From DASRDR01 sp963812945 [NCBI: uncultured Candidatus Rokubacteria bacterium] (GTDB lineage: Bacteria > Methylomirabilota > Methylomirabilia > Rokubacteriales): a stretch of DNA of 64,000 nt. The stretch lies in assembly GCA_963812945.1 (NCBI GenBank), contig CAWEXD010000008.1, forward strand, positions 3,968,001 to 4,032,000, in the 5' to 3' direction. A program made the translations under genes and the position numbers. Of this stretch, positions 8,176 through 16,500 are shown piece after piece (the first letter of the stretch is position 1; each line of letters starts with the position of its first letter). The notes under the pieces were generated by a model, which had not been told where the DNA came from, made no database searches, and was given only the letters and a program-made list of their open reading frames with translations.

Positions 8176-8937
8176 CTACCGGTGGCGGAGTCTCCGGAGT
8201 CGCCAGGCGCCGAGGCCCACGAGACCGGAGGTGAGGAGCAGGACAGTCGCCGGCTCCGGCACCTGGGTAAAGGTCTCTTGAAAGGACGCGAATCCGACTC
8301 CGCTCTGGACGCAACGGGGGCGAAAAGGGTCCTGCTCCTGGGTGCAATGCGAGTGCGAGGGAGAGGACGAGCTGAGTGGATCACCATCAGGCTCGACACT
8401 GGCGAAACGAAACTCTCCAGGTCCGTTCCCCAGGCGGGGTCGCCCAGGGACGCGCTCCCGCTGCTGGAGGACGCCGGAGATATCCAGTCGCAGGCTCTGT
8501 CGTGGTGAGGGGACCACCGACAGTGAGCCGAAGTCCGTCAATGCCCCAGCGGCCCGACGACCTCCACTTATAGGTGAGACTCCAGGGTCAGCAAAGCGTC
8601 GTCGCAACCGACAATCGGAAGGCAACCGGCCTGGGCTTCAAACACATCGGCACGGGAGCGCAGTGAAGAGCAGCCCATGTTCCCCGCCAACCGTGATGCC
8701 CTGAACATCGAACCGTTCGGAAGCAACGCGTCACCAGGGTCAACGTCGGCGGGCGAAATAGTGGGGAACACCGGTGAAGGGAAAGGAGATGATGTGAAGC
8801 CGGAGAACTCCTGTCGCCCTCACTGATCACTCCAAAAGGGCCAGAATTCTGCAGATGACCAGTGTGACGGCCTCCGACCTTGCCGCGAGAAGGGCGAGAG
8901 CGAGGCCAACCGAGATCGCGGTCAGCTTTCGTCGCAT
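8176..8937 (-). pseudogene. Decayed PEP-CTERM exported protein
   Basis: A good ribosome binding site (AAGGAA) precedes an ATG at 8937 that encodes a signal peptide (MRRKLTAISVGLALALLAA) and then stops at 8827. About 200 bases further on, the frame ending at 8176 finishes with QVPEPATVLLLTSGLVGLG and a basic tail, a textbook PEP-CTERM sorting signal recognised by exosortase. The stretch between holds open pieces in two frames but no continuous reading. The simplest view is one surface protein gene broken by several frameshifts and stops; a shorter intact gene is less likely. Confidence 0.5.
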
Positions 8938-9382
8938 CGGCGGTTCCTTTCTCCAGCAGGTGGCATTGACGATCGAAACCACGGGCTCGACGTCAGCGCC
9001 GCGAGGGCTTTCAGCATGTGCACACTCCGTTGCCGTGAGCCCATCGACTCCCGTGCCGAGCCCGCGATGCAAGCCCGCGCATGGCCCGACGGTCGCCCCC
9101 GGACGTTAGAAGCACTTCCAATGCCAGCCCGGAGAGGTGCGGGGGCGCAGACTTGCCAGGCGCTCCTGTGAACGGGAGGTCAGGGACTGTGCAGACCATT
9201 GCGAGGAGCCTGTGACCGCGCGGTCACAGGGAGGGCCGAGGCGCGAGAGGCCAAGCCGGCGCCGCCAGCCGCCCATGCCGACCCGATACTTGCGGCGTGC
9301 CGAGCAGGCCGGCCCGGGGCGCGCGGCGCTCGCGATCCGCCGGCCGCTCGTGTCGCGTCACGTCTCGGATGGGCGGAGCCCG
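8938..9382. other. Non-coding stretch between decayed PEP-CTERM gene and hydrolase
   Basis: No frame here looks like protein and codon use is not gene-like. The only structured element seen is the perfect 22-base palindrome at 9209-9230. The 5' part holds the ribosome binding site of the signal-peptide fragment starting at 8937. Confidence 0.5.
9209..9230. repeat. Perfect 22-base palindrome
   Basis: The sequence reads the same on both strands, centred on GCGC between 9219 and 9220, with half-site CCTGTGACCGC. It could fold as an 11-bp hairpin without a proper loop, or serve as a dimeric-repressor operator. It sits about 150 bases past the end of the hydrolase gene and is not followed by a T run, so it is not a clear terminator. 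Confidence 0.4.
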
Positions 9383-10138
9383 CTAGGCCGTCACCGGCAC
9401 GTGCGCCCGGAGGAACCGCCGCGCGTGCTCCACGACCTCGTCGATGTGCTCCTGGGAGTCCTTCCAGGGATAGATGGTCACCTCGGCGCGCGGCGCGAGG
9501 CTCGCGACCTCCATCGCGACCTTGTACGGGTGCGCGGGCACGTCGTCGGGCGCGATCAGGAGCGGGGTCCGGATCGAGCGCACGAAGTCGCGCGACACGG
9601 TGAACACGAAGTCGGCGCGGTTCGTGTACATGCTCGTCAGGAAGGCGTGGACCATGGCCATCGTGACGTCGGGACGGCGCTTGCACAGCTCGGGTCCCCA
9701 GCCCGTGATGTTGTTCCGGTAGAAGAGATCCGGGAGCTCGGGCCGGAAGCCGCTCGGCTGCATCATCGCCGCCGCGACGACGCGGTCGGGCGCCCGGCGG
9801 ATGAGGTTGTGGATCATGGGCCCGCCGATGCAGAAGCCCATGACCAGGAACTCCCGGATGCCGAGGTGGTCCATCAGCCGGAGCTGGTCGTCGGTGTAGG
9901 CGTCCCACGGCCGGTCGATCTCGAGCGGCCCGCTGGACTGCCCGGGATTGGCGTTGCGCAGGTCGGCCGTGATGCAGCGGAAGTCGCCCCGGTACCGCGC
10001 CATCGGGTCGAAGGGCGACGCGGTCTGCCAGGACGCGAGCGCCGAGTTGAGCCCGCCGCCCGGGATGAGGAGGAGCGGGAAGCCGGCGCCGACCTCCTCG
10101 TAGTGGATGCGGACGGGACCTCGCTCGTCGAACGGCAT
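9383..10138 (-). CDS. Alpha/beta hydrolase with Cys at the nucleophile elbow
   Basis: The 251-residue protein starts at an ATG with a strong GGAAGGAGA upstream. LLLIPGGGLNS forms the oxyanion region and VMGFCIGGPM the nucleophile elbow, with Cys103 where most members have Ser. APDD near residue 205 and QEHIDEV near 233 supply the likely acid and His. Cys nucleophiles occur in dienelactone hydrolases, but the overall pattern (YTDDQLRLMDHLGI) is that of the fluoroacetate dehalogenase/esterase-like clan. Substrate is unknown. It is probably monocistronic. Confidence 0.72.
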   Translation of the reverse strand: MPFDERGPVRIHYEEVGAGFPLLLIPGGGLNSALASWQTASPFDPMARYRGDFRCITADLRNANPGQSSGPLEIDRPWDAYTDDQLRLMDHLGIREFLVMGFCIGGPMIHNLIRRAPDRVVAAAMMQPSGFRPELPDLFYRNNITGWGPELCKRRPDVTMAMVHAFLTSMYTNRADFVFTVSRDFVRSIRTPLLIAPDDVPAHPYKVAMEVASLAPRAEVTIYPWKDSQEHIDEVVEHARRFLRAHVPVTA

Positions 10139-10285
10139 GGCGCGATCTCCTTCCTCGAGGGTTGTCCGCTACTCTACCGCGCCGCCGCAGGGCCGTGCAC
10201 CGGAGCGTCGCGTGTCCTGATCTCCTTCCAGGGATTGCCACTCTGCCGTGCGGCCGCGGGGCACCGGGCGGTGCGCTTGGGGACG

Positions 10286-11293
10286 TCAGCCCGTGCGCGG
10301 CGGCAGTGAGCGGCCGACCAGCGCGCGCTCCCGGACCGGCAGCTCGAGGGTGACCGAGGCGGGCGGCCGGTCCGCCGCGCCGGTGCAGGGCTGGTAGCGG
10401 ACGGTCGCCCGCACGACCTGGTCGCCGGCCCCCGGCGGCGCCGTGAACGTCAGCGACGTCGCGGCGCGCACCGTGCCCGCGTGGACGGCGGACGGGGCCA
10501 CGCGCCCGCCGACCGGAAGGCGGCGGGGTTGCGGCCAGGTCGCCGGCTCGACCTCGAGGCCGGCGAGCGGGGCGACGGCCAGGGCAAGGCCGACGGCGCC
10601 CTCGGGCGGCGGGGCCGCGTACACGTGGAGGCCCGCCGGGACCTCGAGCTCGACGGTCAGCCGGAGCCGCTGGAAGAAGGCGTAGTCGGGCGCGTCGAGC
10701 CAGGCCTGGACCCGGACGCCCTCCGCCTCCGCCGTCGCCGTGCCCGGCGACGGCTCGACGGCGTCCAGCATGTGCGCGAGCAGGCCGCTCCCGGTATCGC
10801 GCTGCCGGTAGCTCACGTGGAAGCGCTTCCGGACGACGACGCCCTGCGCGTCGAGGAGGAAGACGCCGGGGTAGGGCACCCCCAGGTGCCGGGGATTCGC
10901 CGCGATGCCGTACGCCGCGTGGTCGTCCTGGACCCGCTCGTTGAGCAGGCCGAGCGCGCGGATGACGCGGCTCCCCTCGTCGGACAGGAGCGGGTACCCG
11001 ATGCTGTGCTCCGCGGCGAAGGCCCGGAGCACCGCGGGCGCGTCGTAGCTGATCGCGAACACGGCCACGTCCTGCTCGGCCAGGCGGGACAGGACTCGCT
11101 GCAGCTCGACGAGCTGCGTCTTGCAGAAGGGTCACCAGTCCGCGCTGCGATGAAAGACGACGAGCGCCCGGCGCCCCCCGCGTCGCTCGTGGAGGTCGAC
11201 GGTCGCGCCGGACTGGTCCGGCAGGCGGACGTCGGGGAACCGCTCGCCCTCGCGCGGGCCGATGATCGCGAAGTCTCTAGGCGGGAGCGTCAT
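10286..11293 (-). CDS. Selenoprotein: peroxiredoxin-like (AhpC/TSA) redoxin with UxxC motif and DsbD-alpha-like tail
   Basis: From the ATG at 11293 (GGAGAT upstream) the frame runs to an in-frame TGA at 11134-11132 and then continues without interruption to 10286. The TGA sits exactly where relatives have the active-site Cys: RSADW-U-PFCKTQLVELQ, giving Sec54 and Cys57. Residues 1 to about 165 are an AhpC/TSA thioredoxin fold (FAISYDAP, YPLLSDEGS, GVFLLDAQG). Residues about 185-335 resemble the N-terminal domain of DsbD (GLHVYAAPPPEG, VRYQPCTG). It should be a selenocysteine-dependent peroxide or disulphide reductase. No signal peptide is seen. Standard gene calling would split it in two or start it late. 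Confidence 0.83.
11101..11117 (-). promoter_or_regulatory. Candidate bacterial SECIS hairpin in the selenoprotein mRNA
   Basis: On the coding strand a perfect 7-bp stem, GCAGCTC pairing with GAGCTGC, encloses a three-base loop GUC. It begins 14 bases after the UGA and its loop lies about 22 bases after it, within the usual distance for bacterial SECIS elements read by SelB. The loop contains the G expected near the apex. Because the stem falls in coding sequence it could be coincidental; base changes that keep pairing in homologues would decide. Confidence 0.55.
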
Positions 11294-11564
11294 GGCGATC
11301 TCCGATGCTGACGGTCCCCGCGTCGAGCGGGCTGACTCGCTCGGCGCCGGAGACGCGGGAGGTGATCCGCGGGGCGGCGCGTCGGTCGACCAGGACAAGG
11401 TCCGCGCCTGGACACTCCAGACTATCCGGCGGGCGCGCCACCCCTCGAGGCCGGCGTGGAGTACGGGTGGGAGCTCGAGGCCACCGGATATCCGTCCCAG
11501 CACGCGCGCTTCCAGGTCCTCTCGACGGCGGATGCAGAGCGCATCCGGGCCGCGGTCTTCAGGG
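11294..11564. other. Intergenic stretch with a possible protein-coding fragment
   Basis: No complete gene is seen. On the + strand, from about 11418 to the tRNA-like repeat, one frame reads plausibly as protein (LEAGVEYGWELEATG, then RFQVLSTADAERIR), like the last module of secreted or anti-sigma-associated proteins, but it lacks a start and runs into the repeat. It may be the cut end of a gene destroyed by integration at the repeat. Confidence 0.3.
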
Positions 11565-11617
11565 TCGGTGGTAGGCGGAGCAGGATTCGAACCTGCGACA
11601 TCAGCCTTGTAAGGGCT
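11565..11617 (-). repeat. tRNA-Val 3'-part repeat, copy A
   Basis: These 53 bases are identical to 20169-20221, covering the 3' part of tRNA-Val from the anticodon stem through CCA plus four flanking bases. The 5' half of the tRNA is missing, so this is not a functional tRNA. Similarity to copy C continues about eight bases beyond with one G indel. Such partial copies arise when an element integrates into a tRNA 3' end and restores it, so this may be an old outer attachment site. Confidence 0.8.
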
Positions 11618-11993
11618 CCGCCCAAGCCAGGAATTACAGAGAGTTCCGCGTCGGTTGCCATGCTGGGTTCCCAATCACCGGACCGCCGATGGCTTCCGCC
11701 GCGCGCCGGGAGCGTCTCGTCCGTCACCGCCGCGTCAAGGCCCAACAGTGGGGGCCCCGCCGGCAGCCGTTCGCGATTCCGCCACACATTTCAAGGTCCT
11801 GCCGGAGCGCTGGCTCTCGTGTTTTGGATCGGGGTCTACGCGCTCGTGCGGGGGACGACCTTGCTCGTGCTCGCATTTCGGCTGCGTCGCCACCACCGCC
11901 ATCGCCCTAGTCCGCCGGGGGGCATGGGGGAGCCAGTAACGGTCACTTGAGACGTAGTTTCGATTCGGCGATGCGATGCCTAGCTAGGAAGTC
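11618..11993. other. No gene seen between repeat A and the HigA gene
   Basis: Several short frames are open because of the high GC content, but none has a recognisable domain, a ribosome binding site or gene-like composition. One + frame has a hydrophobic patch (LALVFWIGVYALV) followed by a His/Arg-rich tail, too little to call a gene. Confidence 0.4.
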
Positions 11994-12290
11994 TCAGGCG
12001 TGCGCGAAGGCGAAGGGCTTGACCTTGATCGTCCCTTCCCTCGCGCGGGCCTCTACGATATCGAAGCTGGTCTGCATTCGCATGAGCGTGTCCATCTTCA
12101 CGCCAAAGGCCTTCTCAACGCGCAGGGCCATGTCGGGGGAAAGGTCGGCACGGCCATTCAGGAGCGCGGACAGGGCCGCACGGGTGACGCCAAGCGCCTC
12201 TGCGGCCGTGGTCACACTGATCTCGTTAGGCCCTAGAATCTCCATCCTGATGAACTGCCCCGGATGGGCCGGACGCGCCATATGAATCAT
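11994..12290 (-). CDS. higA: HigA-family addiction-module antitoxin
   Basis: The ATG at 12290 has GAGG seven bases upstream and gives 98 residues. It opens with ARPAHPGQFIRMEIL, the usual HigA N-terminus, and carries an XRE helix-turn-helix at residues about 29-51 (TAAEALGVTRAALSALLNG). The typical C-terminal helix DMALRVEKAFG follows. It lies ten bases after the toxin stop, in toxin-antitoxin order. The pair has lower GC and different codon use from neighbouring genes, consistent with acquisition together with the island. Confidence 0.9.
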   Translation of the reverse strand: MIHMARPAHPGQFIRMEILGPNEISVTTAAEALGVTRAALSALLNGRADLSPDMALRVEKAFGVKMDTLMRMQTSFDIVEARAREGTIKVKPFAFAHA

Positions 12291-12300
12291 TGCTTGCCTC

Positions 12301-12591
12301 CTAGTGGTAATCCTCAAAGTCTAGGTCGACAACCTCACCTTCCGTCTCGTCGACCGAGAACGTGATGCGCCAGTTTCCGGTGACGGCCAAGCTCCATGTT
12401 CCCTTGCGGTCCCCGGTGAGCTGGTGCGCTTTCCAGTGCCGCAAACTGCGGACCTCCTGGATGTCTTCCATCTCGAGAAGGAACGTCACCATGTTCCGCA
12501 CCTTTTCGACAGTGGCCGGTGGCAATCCCGAAGGGTTGTCGCGCACGATAAAGCGCCTCAATCCTTTGTGGATCACGTTCCGGATCTTCAT
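12301..12591 (-). CDS. higB: HigB-family (RelE-like) toxin
   Basis: The 96-residue protein shows the plasmid-maintenance killer-protein pattern: KGLRRF near the start, LRHWKAHQLTGDRKGTWSL in the middle, NWRITFSV, and VDLDFEDYH at the C-terminus. Such proteins are ribosome-dependent endoribonucleases. The antitoxin follows at once downstream. The pair sits between two tRNA-Val fragments and may help to keep this segment in the chromosome. Confidence 0.9.
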   Translation of the reverse strand: MKIRNVIHKGLRRFIVRDNPSGLPPATVEKVRNMVTFLLEMEDIQEVRSLRHWKAHQLTGDRKGTWSLAVTGNWRITFSVDETEGEVVDLDFEDYH

Positions 12592-13007
12592 TACGGAATG
12601 CTAGCCGAACGTGCGTATCGTGTCAAGCTACACTTTACAGTAGCAGTTCAGTCATACATGTCGCATGCTTACACTTCTGTGCTGTCAACGTGCACGGCTT
12701 TCTCGGAGGCCGGCTTCTAGACTAGGTACTCCTGTGAGATGGCGGCGGATCATGGGACCGACGGCCATGAGGAGGGGCCCGCCACGGATTCCCGCGTGGC
12801 CCTCGTCGTGCGGCAGATGCCCGGGGTGCGTCTCTACGGTGCTGGTGCGGCCAGCCCTCGTGTCCCGGTTAGCCCCTGGGTTCCCCCGAGCAGCGTGCTG
12901 CCATCTTGATTGCCATTCGACGGCGAAAACGGGGAAGAAAGGGGGCAAACGAAGGTATCCGCCGAGGTCGGCAAGCCAAGGCCGAATCGCGTGAAATCCT
13001 CGGAAGA
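12592..13007. other. No intact gene between HigB and tRNA repeat B
   Basis: No frame has a recognisable domain. The first 100 bases are AT-richer and probably contain the HigBA promoter. A + strand frame rich in Arg and Lys leads into repeat B and would end by translating the tRNA antisense; an integrase 3' end is sometimes found in this position, but no catalytic Arg-His-Arg-Tyr motif is visible. Confidence 0.35.
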
Positions 13008-13062
13008 TCGGTGGTAGGCGGAGCAGGATTCGAACCTGCGACATCAGCCTTGTAAGGGCTGC
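13008..13062 (-). repeat. tRNA-Val 3'-part repeat, copy B
   Basis: This is identical to the intact tRNA-Val gene over 55 bases, two more than copy A on the anticodon-arm side, and likewise stops before the D arm. It lies 1443 bases from copy A and 7161 bases from copy C. Just beyond it a methyltransferase gene begins in mid-domain, so the junction probably marks a recombination point. Confidence 0.8.
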
Positions 13063-13110
13063 CATGAAGCCTTCAGAATCGGGTACTTCGCTGATCATTG
13101 CCACGCGTCA

Positions 13111-13512
13111 TTGCCACCCGGGTTCGGCACCGGGAGCTTGACCCTGGCCCTGGCGGCGGCGGGCGTGGCGGCTGCGGTGGGGGTCGACCCATCGAGGCCG
13201 TACGTCGAGTTCGCGCGCACGCGCACGGCCAGCCCCGTGGTTCGCTTCGACGTGGGCGACGGGACAGCGCTCCCCTACGGGGAAGGTCAGTTCGACCGGA
13301 GTGTATCGATGCTGGTGCTGGACGTGGTCATGGATGCCGCGCCCATCGTGGCCGAGATGCGGCGGGTGACGCGCCCGGGCGGCGTCGTGGCGGGACTGGT
13401 GAACGACTTTCGCTGCCGCGCGCTTGACTCGGCCCGCGCCGAGCGAGCACCATCGGCGAAAGGCCCGGCCCGCACTCGCTTCATCCGCCGGTCCCCTGGG
13501 AGGCCCGACTGA
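13111..13512 (+). pseudogene. SAM-dependent methyltransferase remnant, truncated at both ends
   Basis: The frame opens directly at motif I (GFGTGSLTLALAAAG) and continues with GVDPS, RFDVGDGTALPYGEGQFD and EMRRVTRPGG, all class I methyltransferase landmarks. The roughly 40-50 residues that normally precede motif I are missing because the tRNA repeat lies just upstream. After GGVVAGLV the sequence loses family character and ends in Arg/Ala-rich residues, suggesting a frameshift in place of the usual C-terminal third. It is most likely inactive. Confidence 0.7.
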
Positions 13513-13573
13513 GAAAGGGCCATTATGTCGCCTACCCCCCGGGGACGCAGAGACAAGGCGCGTGATCCCACCT

Positions 13574-16500
13574 TCATGAATCGACGAACATCGCCTCTGC
13601 GCGCGCTTGCCAGTATGGCATGTCCAGCGCCCGGTACTCCGCAAGCGCGCGGGCACCCTCTGCGTGTGCGCGCGCGTGATCACCAGCGCGTTGATACGCC
13701 TCGCCGAGGCCGAGGCGACAATGGGCGAGCAGCGGCCGCATCTCCCGCTCGCTGCCCAGCACCATCGCCTCCCGGAAGTGCGTCTCGACCGCGGTGAGGT
13801 CGAGCCGGCCCCGCCGTGCGGTGACCTCCCCCAGCAGGCGCAGCGCCCAGGCCTCCCAGCCGCCCTGGCCGTAGCGGCGCGCGAGCGCGAGCGCCTCCAC
13901 GGCGCACCGCCCGGCGGCCTCGACGTCGCCGGCCAGCAGGTGGACGCTGCCGAGAAGGCCAAGGACCAGAGCGTGGCTGTAGGCGAACCCGATCGCTTCG
14001 CCGTGGCTCGCTGCGCCCTGGAGCAGCGTCAGCCCCTCGGCGATGCGCCCCGAGCGTGCATACGCCTCGCCGAGCGAGGACGCCGTGCGCGAGAAGTAGA
14101 GGGCGAGGTCGCCGCTCGTCTGACAGAGTGGCAGCGCCTGTTCGAGGATGTCGATGCCGCGCTCCAGCGCGCCCTCGACGACGTACAGACGACCCAGGCC
14201 GAGCAGCGCCCAGACGTGAAGATGGGGGCCGAGCTCGGCCCGGGCAATGCGTACGGCTTCCTCGCCGAGAAGGGCCCCGTCCCGGAACTCTCCGACCTCG
14301 GCCATCGCCAGCACGATCCACACGCGTGAGAAGGCCACGTTCTGGGGCACGAAGCTCCCCTGCGGAAGCTCCGGGCCGCCGGTGAGGACGATGTCCTCGT
14401 TCCGCCGAGCGACCTCGATCGCACGGCGATACTGCCCGAGACCATAGAGCGTGCGGGCGACGACCACGACGGACCCCTTCAGCGTTCGCGGATCCTGTTC
14501 CTCCGCGGCGATGGCCAGGGCCTGCTCCCCCTTGGCGAGCGCGGCCGCGAGGTCGCCGAGCGAGCCGAGGTCGTACGTCATCCGGAAGTACACCCGGCCC
14601 AGTCGCAGCCGGTCGCCCGCCCTCAGGGCCAGGGCCTCGGCCTCCCGCAGGCGAGCGAAGCCACGCGGGATCTCACCCAGGCCCATGAGCGCCAGCTCGA
14701 GGTCGATACGTATGTCGATCGCGAGTCCTGTCTTCGCCGGCCCGTCGGCCAGATGCTCCAGCCCGCCCAGCGCGCTCTCGAAGCTGGCGACGCCCGCCCG
14801 GTTGGCGCCGCGAGTCCACGCGTCGAGGCCGGCCTTCCTCAGAAACGTCACGGCCAGCTCCCACGCCTCGGCTTCGCGGTAGTGCTGCCCGAGGGCGAGC
14901 GCGTGGGCGTCCAGCTCCCTCTCGTGCACTGCCTCGATGGCCTCGGCGACCTTCCGGTGAAGGATCTTGCGACGTGGCGGCAGGACCCGCTCGTAGGCGA
15001 CCTCCCGGATGCGGTCGTGGGTGAAGTCGAAGCGCTCACCCACACCGTGCAGGACGCGGCGGCGGACGAGCTCCTCGAGGCCGGCGGCCGTGTCCTCCTC
15101 GCCGAGCCCGCCGGCCCGCTGGAGCAGCGCGAAGTCGAACTCTCGGCCGATTGTCGCGGCGACCGCGGCCAGTGTCTGGCTGCGCTCGGACAACCGCTCG
15201 AGGCGCCGGCCGATGATCTCCCGCACCCGCTCGGGGAGCGCGAGGCCGTGGCCGGGAGCGATGGCGGCGCCCTCGGCATGGGCGCGGACCGTCTCCACGG
15301 CGACGAAGGGGTTGCCCTCGCTCGCGGCCCACGCCTGCTCGCCGAGTCGCTCGTCCGCCGCCGCGGCGCCGCTCCGCGCAACCGCCCGTACGAGGGTCAG
15401 CGTGTCAGGGCGGGAGAGCGGGTGCAGTGTCAGCGTCGTCAGGCGGCCGCCACGTTGCAGATCGTCCAGCGCCTGTCGGAACGCGGGCGCGTCGGCCAGC
15501 TCGTCTTCGCGCGCTGTCGCCACCATCAGCACCGGCCGGTCCGCGAGGCGGCGCCCGATGAACGCGGCGAGCCGAGTGCTCACCTCGTCGGCCCAGTGCA
15601 AGTCCTCGAGGACGACCAGGAGCGGCTGGCGTCCGGCGAGTTGCCCGAGCAGCCGCGCCACACTCTCGAAGACCTGGTGGATGTCGATCGTCGCACCCGC
15701 GGGCGCGATACCGCCGACCTCGGGCAGCAGTCGCGCCAGGCCCGAGCGCAGGGTGGGGCCGAGACGCTCCAGCAGGTCGGCGTCCTCAGCGATGCGACCG
15801 GCGCGCAAGGCGTCGACCCACGGGCCGAACGGCAGGATCTGCTCCGACTCGTACGAGCGCCCGAGCAGTACCGTCACCCCGCGCCGGGCGGCCTCGCCCG
15901 CCAGCTCGCCCACGAGTCGGCTCTTGCCGATGCCGCCCTCGCCCAGCACCGCGACGACCTGCGCGGTGCCCGCGGCCGTCGCCGCGAGCAGGTCGCGAAG
16001 TCGCGCCAGCTCGTCTGCCCGTCCGACCAGGAGCGTCTCGGCGCCGGCCGGCGCGCGCGGCTCGGGGACGGGCTGCGCGAGCGATGCCTCGGCGATCGCG
16101 ACGCGATGCGACGGCCGTTCGCGAAGAATCTCCTGGTAGAGCGCCTTCGTCTCCGCCTCTGGCTCGATGCCGAGCTCGCGCCCGAGCACGCTGACGCACT
16201 GCTGATACTGCCGCAGCGCCGTCCCCCGCCGCCCGAGGTCGGCGTACAGCCGCATGAGCGTGCGGTGCACGACCTCTTGCAGCGGATCGAGCGTGAGCAG
16301 CCGCAACGCGGTGCCGACGGCCACCTGGGAAACGCCCGCCTTCCGGTGGTGCGCGAGTAGCTTCGCCAACCCCTCCAGCGCCAGCTCCCGCAGCCGCTCG
16401 CGCTCGCCGAGCAGCCACTCCTCGAACGGCGCTTCGGCCAGGACCAGCCCCGCGAGCAGGTCCCCCTGATAGAGCGCCGCCGCTTGCTCCAGCGACTCGG

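Noticed and set aside
8827-8937. TGA at 8827-8829 after the signal peptide as a further selenocysteine codon
   Set aside because: Reading through gives only about 20 residues before another stop and no redox motif; decay of the gene is simpler.
11456-11950. + strand frames ending in GGAGFEPATSAL or IRTCDIS-type sequence at the three repeats
   Set aside because: These are antisense translations of the tRNA-Val 3' part, a known artefact; they are not protein genes.
12592-13007. Integrase remnant before repeat B
   Set aside because: Position is right and the + frame is basic, but no tyrosine-recombinase catalytic motif is present on either strand.
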